Assembly: GCA_023455425.1 (NCBI GenBank)
Contig: JAEYCM010000004.1
Span: forward strand, 1-20,255
Reading direction: 5' to 3'
Origin: Bacillota bacterium
GTDB lineage: Bacteria; Bacillota; Clostridia; Christensenellales; CAG-138
Length of the DNA: 20,255 nucleotides
Below are positions 15,662 to 20,255 of the stretch, one piece after another. Positions within the stretch are counted from its first letter, which is position 1, and the number at the start of each line of letters is the position of its first letter. The position numbers and the translations under genes are program-made. The notes below the pieces were generated by a model that was given only the letters and a program-made list of their open reading frames with translations, made no database searches and was not told the origin of the DNA.

Positions 15662-17131
15662 TTACCTCCCAAATGCGGGCGCAGTCAGGTGGTATGCGCC
15701 GTATTCCCGTTCATACGCCGCGCCAAGGTTCAGCAGCGTATACTCATCAAACGCTTTCCCGACAAGCTGCATGCCCACCGGCAGGCCTTCCGTTTCCCCA
15801 CAGGGAAGGGAAAGCGCCGGAAGCCCCGCGATATTGACGGGCACCGTGCAGATATCACCCAAATACATTTCCAGCGGGTCCGCCGTCTTTTCGCCGATGC
15901 GGTAGGCTGCCGTGGGGGCGACGGGGGAGAGGATCGCGTCAAACGTTTCAAACACCTTCAAATATGCCTCTGAAAGCAGCGTACGGATTTGCAGCGCTTT
16001 TTTGTAGTACGCGTCGTAATATCCGGCGGAAAGCGCGAACGTACCCAAGAGTATGCGGCGCTTGACCTCGGGGCCGAACCCTTCGCTGCGGGATTTTAAA
16101 TACAATTCCTCCAGCGTTTCGCAGCCTTCGGCGCGGTAGCCGTAACGCACGCCGTCGAACCGGCCAAGGTTTGAGGAGGCCTCCGCGCTTGAAATGATGT
16201 AGTAGGCGGGAAGCGCGTTACTAAGCATGGGCATGCTCACTTCCGCAACTGTCGCACCCATCCCTTCAAAGCGCTTTGCCGCTTCCAGTATGGCGGCTTT
16301 GACGCCGGGGGAAATGCCTTCGCCCAAAAACTCCTTGGGCAGCGCCAGCCGCTTGCCTTTGACATCGCCTGTGAGGGCTGCGGCAAACCCCGTCTCTTTT
16401 CCGGGTACGGAGGTACTATCCTGTTTGTCGTAGCCGCAGATTGCGTCCAACACCAACGCGGCGTCCTCCACCGTTTTTGTCAAAGGCCCGATCTGGTCGA
16501 GCGAGGACGCGAACGCGATCAGCCCATAGCGGGAAACCCGGCCATAGGTCGGCTTCATGCCCACCACGCCGCAGAACGCGGCGGGCTGGCGGATGGAGCC
16601 GCCGGTATCGGAGCCAAGCGCAAACGCCGCTTCGTCCGCGGCGACCGCCGCGGCGGATCCGCCGGAGCTGCCGCCCGGCACGCGGGTAAGATCGCGGGGG
16701 TTTTTCGTCAGCTGCATGGCGGAGTTTTCGGTGCTGGAACCCATGGCGAATTCATCCATGTTGGCCTTACCCAGGAACACGCAGCCTGCATCCGTCAGCT
16801 TTTGTACCGCTGTCGCGTCATAGGGTGAACGGAAGTTATGTAGTATTTTAGAAGCGCAGGTTGTATGCCCCCAGGTGGTGCACATGTTGTCCTTGAGTGC
16901 AAGCGGTACGCCCGCAAGAGGCGGGAGCGTCTCTCCATTTTTGCGCTTTTGATCGATGCGATCCGCCTGTTTCATGGCGTGCTCGGAAGCGACGGAAAGG
17001 TACGCGCCTACGCGCCCATCCGCTTCTTCAATACGGTTGAGGTAAGCCTCCGTGGCCTCGCGCGCGGAGACTTCTTTGCTTGCAAGCTGTTTTGCGAGCG
17101 CCGCGGCGCTCAAACGCGTCAATTCTTTCAT
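15662..17131 (-). CDS. gatA: Asp-tRNA(Asn)/Glu-tRNA(Gln) amidotransferase subunit A
   Basis: Amidase subunit that releases ammonia from glutamine (or asparagine) and passes it to GatB. It has 489 residues. The Ser-cis-Ser-Lys triad is visible as K80 (LALKDNM), S155 (PGGSSGGSA) and S179 (SDTGGSIRQPA), one residue off the Staphylococcus numbering. KPTYGRVSRYGLIAFASSLDQIGP is also a family signature. ATG 17131 has GGGGGAG in the 9-base gap after aspS::gatC. GatC is not a separate gene here; it is fused to the upstream AspRS. Confidence 0.97.
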   Translation of the reverse strand: MKELTRLSAAALAKQLASKEVSAREATEAYLNRIEEADGRVGAYLSVASEHAMKQADRIDQKRKNGETLPPLAGVPLALKDNMCTTWGHTTCASKILHNFRSPYDATAVQKLTDAGCVFLGKANMDEFAMGSSTENSAMQLTKNPRDLTRVPGGSSGGSAAAVAADEAAFALGSDTGGSIRQPAAFCGVVGMKPTYGRVSRYGLIAFASSLDQIGPLTKTVEDAALVLDAICGYDKQDSTSVPGKETGFAAALTGDVKGKRLALPKEFLGEGISPGVKAAILEAAKRFEGMGATVAEVSMPMLSNALPAYYIISSAEASSNLGRFDGVRYGYRAEGCETLEELYLKSRSEGFGPEVKRRILLGTFALSAGYYDAYYKKALQIRTLLSEAYLKVFETFDAILSPVAPTAAYRIGEKTADPLEMYLGDICTVPVNIAGLPALSLPCGETEGLPVGMQLVGKAFDEYTLLNLGAAYEREYGAYHLTAPAFGR

Positions 17132-17140
17132 GGCTCCCCC

Positions 17141-19234
17141 TTATTCGATGGCGCTGGGCACGCGGATATAGTCCCCATGCATGGAAGGGACGTTGGCTAA
17201 AAGCGCCTCCCGCTCGCACGGCTTTGTTTCATCCGGGCGGAATACGTTGTGGAGCGGCACCACATGCGCGGTCACGGGCACGCAGCCCGTGTCCACGCCA
17301 TCCAGTTGCCCCGCAAAGCCGATGATGGCGGAAAGTTCCTGCTGCATGCTTTTTTTCTCGGCATCCGTGAGCTGCAGGGAAGCAAGCTGCGCCACCCGGC
17401 CGATATCGAACGCTTCTTCCGCTATCCTCTTCTTTACTTGCTTTTCGCCTGCTGCCACCGTTTCGGGCGTAGCGTCCCCGGTGAGGATATGCAACTCCTT
17501 CAACTGCGCCGCATCCACCGGATCGGGCGCGTTGGTGAGCAGGCACTTTGCGTCCTTGGTCTTGGGGAAGGCCGTGACGTCGCGCAAAGAATCCGCGCCC
17601 AAGAGCAGCATCACCAGCCGGTCGAGACCGAATGCGAACCCGCCGTGCGGCGGCGTGCCGTAGCGGAATGCGCGGATAAAGAAGCCGAACCTGCGTTCCA
17701 CCTCTTCATTGGATAATCCCAGCGCCTGGAACATCAGCTTCTGCACCTCGCTGTTGTGGATACGGATGCTGCCGCTGCCTAGCTCAATGCCGTTTAATAC
17801 CACGTCATACGCCTGCGCGCGCACGCGGCCTGGATCGGAAAACAGGTAGGGGAGATCCTCCTCATATGGCATGGTAAACGGATGGTGTGTCGCCATCCAG
17901 CGGTTTTCCTCTTCGGAATACTCAAACTCCGGGAAATCCGTCACGATCAGGAACGCGAACTGGTCCTTGGGCCTAAGGTTTAGCATATCGCCAAGCTCCA
18001 GCCTTAACCCGCCCAGCACCCTGCGCACGGTGGAAAGCTTATCCGCACAGAACAGGATGAAATCGCCGGGCTTGCCGTCCACGCGGTCTAATAATTCCTG
18101 CCACACGTCGTCGCTGAAATATTTCGGCAGGATGGAGTTGATGCTGCCGTCCTCGCGGATCAAAATCCACGCCATACCTTTTGCGCCGTAGCTTTGCGCG
18201 CGCACGGTCAGTTCCTCGATTGTGGTCTTAGAAAAACTTGCGCCGCCCTTGACGTTAAGCACCCGCACATAACCCTTTTTTTCCGCCACGTTTTTGAACA
18301 CGGCGAAAGAGCTTTTGGAGGTAATATCCGTGACGTCTATGATCGGGAGCCCAAAGCGGATATCCGGCTTGTCGCTGCCATAGGTGTCCATGGCCTCGTG
18401 CCAGGTCATGCGGGGAAAAGGCTCCGTGATATCGATCCCTTTGATTTCCCGCATCATGTGTTTAAAGAGGCGCTCCAAATGCTGCAGGATTTCTTCCTGC
18501 CCCACAAAGGAAAGCTCCATATCAAGCTGGGTAAATTCCGGCTGGCGGTCAGCCCGCAGGTCTTCATCGCGGAAACAGCGCGCCACCTGGTAGTAGCGGT
18601 CAAGCCCGCCCACCATCAACAGCTGCTTGAATATCTGGGGGCTTTGCGGCAGCGCGTAGAAGGAACCGGCATGCACGCGGCTGGGCACCAGGTAATCCCG
18701 CGCGCCTTCGGGCGTGCTTTTCGTGAGGATCGGCGTTTCCACATCCACAAAGCCGTCCGCGTCCAGATAATCCCGCGCGGCTTTGACCACCCGGTGCCGG
18801 AAACGCAGAGCTTCCTGCATCTGCGCCCGGCGAATATCCAGAAAGCGATATTCCATGCGCAGGTCTTCGCGCACCTTCGCGTTGTCCTCAAGCGAAAACG
18901 GCAGCGGGTCGGCCTCGCTGATGAGCGTTACTTTGTCCGCCGCAAGCTCGATCGTACCGGTTAATAGCTTATCGTTATACGTTTCCTCGTCCCGGATGCG
19001 CAAGATGCCTTCCACCATCAGCACGGATTCAAGCTTTACGTTCTCCGCAACGGCGAACTCCTCCCTGGTGAGCGCGTTCAGGTTGCACACCACCTGCAGC
19101 GTGCCCTTGCAATCCCTGAGATCCAGGAATATGACGCCGCCCATGTCGCGCTTATGGAACACCCATCCGCTCGCCTTGATGCGCTCGCCTACCTGCGCTT
19201 CTGTAAGAGCCCCGCAATGCGCTGTTCGAAACAT
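17141..19234 (-). CDS. aspS: Aspartyl-tRNA synthetase fused to GatC
   Basis: 697 residues. Residues 1 to about 584 are a bacterial AspRS. They comprise an OB-fold anticodon domain (FHKRDMGGVIFLDLRD), class II motif 2 (CFRDEDLRADRQPEFTQLDM), the inserted GAD domain, and motif 3 (GGFAFGLDRLVMLLLGADS), ending as usual at LKELHI. A linker of about 21 residues leads to residues 606-697 (coding 17419-17144), which read as a complete GatC: VAQLASLQLTDAEKK, HVVPLHNVFRPDE and a DYIRVPSAIE end. No stop or frameshift separates the parts. The fusion would tie charging of tRNA(Asn) with Asp to amidation by GatAB. That implies a non-discriminating AspRS, which I infer rather than see. ATG 19234 has AGGAGG. 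Confidence 0.96.
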   Translation of the reverse strand: MFRTAHCGALTEAQVGERIKASGWVFHKRDMGGVIFLDLRDCKGTLQVVCNLNALTREEFAVAENVKLESVLMVEGILRIRDEETYNDKLLTGTIELAADKVTLISEADPLPFSLEDNAKVREDLRMEYRFLDIRRAQMQEALRFRHRVVKAARDYLDADGFVDVETPILTKSTPEGARDYLVPSRVHAGSFYALPQSPQIFKQLLMVGGLDRYYQVARCFRDEDLRADRQPEFTQLDMELSFVGQEEILQHLERLFKHMMREIKGIDITEPFPRMTWHEAMDTYGSDKPDIRFGLPIIDVTDITSKSSFAVFKNVAEKKGYVRVLNVKGGASFSKTTIEELTVRAQSYGAKGMAWILIREDGSINSILPKYFSDDVWQELLDRVDGKPGDFILFCADKLSTVRRVLGGLRLELGDMLNLRPKDQFAFLIVTDFPEFEYSEEENRWMATHHPFTMPYEEDLPYLFSDPGRVRAQAYDVVLNGIELGSGSIRIHNSEVQKLMFQALGLSNEEVERRFGFFIRAFRYGTPPHGGFAFGLDRLVMLLLGADSLRDVTAFPKTKDAKCLLTNAPDPVDAAQLKELHILTGDATPETVAAGEKQVKKRIAEEAFDIGRVAQLASLQLTDAEKKSMQQELSAIIGFAGQLDGVDTGCVPVTAHVVPLHNVFRPDETKPCEREALLANVPSMHGDYIRVPSAIE

Positions 19235-19263
19235 GCTTTTTCCTCCTGACTCTGCTCAAAGGT

Positions 19264-19572
19264 ATAAAAAAACAGCCTTCCATCCCGTTTGGGACGAAAG
19301 ACTGCAGTCTCACGCGGTACCACCCAATGTAGCGCAAAGCACTCACTCTGTGACGACGCGCCATTTCCTAAAAGGATTAGGCGGATCGTTTCCGGCTGTA
19401 ACGCGCCGGGCGCGTCCGAGTCTACTTCGCTTACGCTGTTCGGTCGGAGGCTCCGAGCTGTTCTTCCCCTGTACGCGCCGTACCGCTCTTCCACCAATAA
19501 GCAGCTCTCTGTGCCGTATCATACAGGCTACTCGTCTCTTCATCGCCCTTTTTCTAAGTTAACCAATAGTAT
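19264..19572 (-). ncRNA. T-box riboswitch upstream of aspS::gatC
   Basis: The minus strand contains the hallmark GGGTGGTACCGCG (19325-19313) just before an intrinsic terminator. Upstream is a stem I with GATGAAGAGACGAGTAG, an AGAGAG/TTGGTGGAAG distal part and a CCTGTA/TACAGG helix (19522-19527 with 19468-19473). That helix closes a specifier loop with AGTA on one side and GGAAGAACAG on the other. The best specifier is AAC (Asn) at 19462-19460, in the position usually followed by A; no GAC (Asp) codon is in the loop. Uncharged tRNA binding would switch on the operon. The T-box call is firm; the specifier identity is moderate. Confidence 0.93.
19266..19304 (-). terminator. T-box terminator before aspS
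   Basis: Minus-strand 14-pair stem beginning CAGTCTTTCGTCCC with loop AAAC (some G-U pairs), then TTTTTTT. It competes with the T-box antiterminator at 19313-19325. Confidence 0.9.
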
Positions 19573-19578
19573 GAACGC

Positions 19579-19607
19579 ATTATACCGTCCGTTATGCGCT
19601 TTGTCAA
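19579..19607 (-). promoter_or_regulatory. Promoter of the aspS::gatC-gatA-gatB operon
   Basis: Minus-strand perfect TTGACA (19607-19602), 17-base spacer, perfect TATAAT (19584-19579). The transcript starts near 19572, giving the T-box leader of about 340 bases before aspS. Confidence 0.9.
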
Positions 19608-19628
19608 CGGTTTTCCTTATGGTATGCC

Positions 19629-19655
19629 GATACGTTCGCCCGGGCGACCCGTATC
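19629..19655. repeat. GC-rich inverted repeat next to the aspS promoter
   Basis: GATACG and CGTATC flank the self-complementary core TCGCCCGGGCGA. There is no T-run on either side. It lies about 22 bases upstream of the aspS -35 box, so an operator is possible, but nothing else supports that. Confidence 0.45.
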
Positions 19656-19833
19656 CGAAATAAAAATGTTTTCAACCTGCATCACCATCCTATATAGACG
19701 CACATATATATGTAATACGGAAAGGGAAAACCGGTACCCTCTTCCAACCGGGCAGCGGGCCGCTCACGCATCCTGCACTGCCTTACAACCTTATACAGAA
19801 GCCTCCAGAGCGAAACGCTCAAAAAAAGCCTCA

Positions 19834-19930
19834 CACCGCCCAAGGGGACGCCCTTGGGCGGTGCTTATTTATATCGTAAAAGCGGCTCGCCGCTTTTGCG
19901 CGTTCCATGCAGGGCGACAGAGCGCCCTGC
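19834..19930. repeat. Cluster of three perfect hairpins
   Basis: CACCGCCCAAGGG-GACG-complement (13 bp, 19834-19863), AAAAGCGG-CTCG-CCGCTTTT (8 bp, 19878-19897) and GCAGGGCG-ACAGAG-CGCCCTGC (8 bp, 19909-19930). On the minus strand the first is followed six bases later by seven T, like a terminator, but no gene reads that way. The CCCAAGGG/CCCTTGGG core also occurs in the second hairpin of the arg repeat at 2690-2711; otherwise the plan differs. Confidence 0.7.
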
Positions 19931-20040
19931 TATGCTACCAAAACAATTGCTTGGCTCAAAGAAATCCAGTGCGCAGCGCCTGCTTTTAGCATATAGTTAA
20001 GTTACATCCGCCCTATATCAGGGCCTCCGGCCTTACGCGC

Positions 20041-20069
20041 TTGCGCGCAACTTCCGAAACGGATATAAT
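20041..20069 (+). promoter_or_regulatory. Probable trpS promoter
   Basis: TTGCGC (20041-20046, weak -35), 17-base spacer, perfect TATAAT (20064-20069). The transcript would start near 20076, about 37 bases before the trpS start, too short for a T-box. Confidence 0.55.
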
Positions 20070-20112
20070 GATAGCTGCTTTATAAAGGAATCACGCATGA
20101 GGAGGAGAGACT

Positions 20113-20255
20113 GTGGAACAGAAAAAATCGGTTTTGAGCGGTATCCAGCCATCCGGCGTGCTCACGCTGGGCAATTATATCGGGGCTCTCCGCAATTGGG
20201 CGAAGCTGCAGGCGGACTTCAACGCATATTATTGCGTGGTGGATATGCACTCCAT
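20113..20255 (+). CDS. trpS: Tryptophanyl-tRNA synthetase, N-terminal part (cut by window edge)
   Basis: Charges tRNA(Trp) with tryptophan; class I synthetase. The 47 visible codons begin with GTG at 20113, placed well behind AGGAGGAG; the nearby ATG at 20098 is in another frame. The product starts VEQKKSVLSGIQPSGVLTLG, followed by NYIGALRNW. That includes the SGIQPSG strand and the LTLGN version of the HIGH motif typical of TrpRS, then a CVVDMHS segment. It is transcribed away from the aspS operon. The catalytic KMSKS loop lies outside the window. Confidence 0.95.
   Translation, partial: MEQKKSVLSGIQPSGVLTLGNYIGALRNWAKLQADFNAYYCVVDMHS

Larger units (their letters stand above)
19608..20040. 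other. Non-coding stretch between divergent aspS and trpS
   Basis: No credible gene in either strand: the open frames lack ribosome sites and family features. The stretch holds several inverted repeats, listed separately, and an AT-rich patch with ACATATATATGT around 19704. No T-box motif for trpS is visible. Confidence 0.6.

Noticed and set aside
19610..20112. T-box upstream of trpS
   Set aside because: No T-box motif is present, and the predicted transcript starts only about 37 bases before the start codon.

Overview
The window reads as a piece of the chromosome of a fairly GC-rich Gram-positive anaerobe of the Clostridia type. I cannot name the genus. The reasons are strong AGGAGG ribosome binding sites, a T-box riboswitch, a GatCAB transamidation operon, the short type of ArgC, a cobalamin methionine synthase whose reactivation domain is a separate gene, and consensus sigma-A-like promoters. 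All genes are biosynthetic or translational housekeeping genes. I see no transposase, phage gene, CRISPR array, rRNA or tRNA.

Layout. On the minus strand an arginine operon argC-argJ-argB-argD (argD cut by the window edge) runs from 3741 down to 1. Its promoter is overlapped by ArgR-like half-sites. Two copies of a three-hairpin repeat sit in the argC/argJ and argB/argD gaps in opposite orientation. Next come a nitroreductase gene (minus) and a divergent class I aminotransferase gene (plus). The aminotransferase gene shares a two-way terminator with the end of a methionine operon, metY-metA-metF-(MetH reactivation protein)-metH (minus, 12539 to 5934). Upstream of that are gdhA and an aspS::gatC-gatA-gatB operon controlled by a T-box (minus). 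At the right edge trpS starts on the plus strand, after about 0.5 kb of non-coding DNA that holds a cluster of strong hairpins.

How the genes work together. MetA (predicted acetyl-CoA type), MetY, MetF, the reactivation protein and MetH form a complete route from homoserine through O-acetylhomoserine and homocysteine to methionine, with MetF supplying methyl-tetrahydrofolate. AspRS fused to GatC, with GatA and GatB, is expected to charge tRNA(Asn) with Asp and amidate it, and probably also to make Gln-tRNA(Gln) from Glu-tRNA(Gln). GdhA makes glutamate, which feeds arginine synthesis and transamination.

Most striking observation. The methionine operon is preceded neither by a recognisable SAM riboswitch nor by a Met T-box. 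Instead there is a short leader ORF at 12464-12363 (minus) encoding 33 residues, 8 of them Met, including two ATG ATG ATG runs. It is followed by a perfect 13-bp intrinsic terminator and by alternative pairings that would break that terminator. This is the layout of a his/trp-style ribosome-stalling attenuator, but for methionine. The second notable feature is the AspRS-GatC fusion under a T-box whose specifier looks like AAC (Asn).
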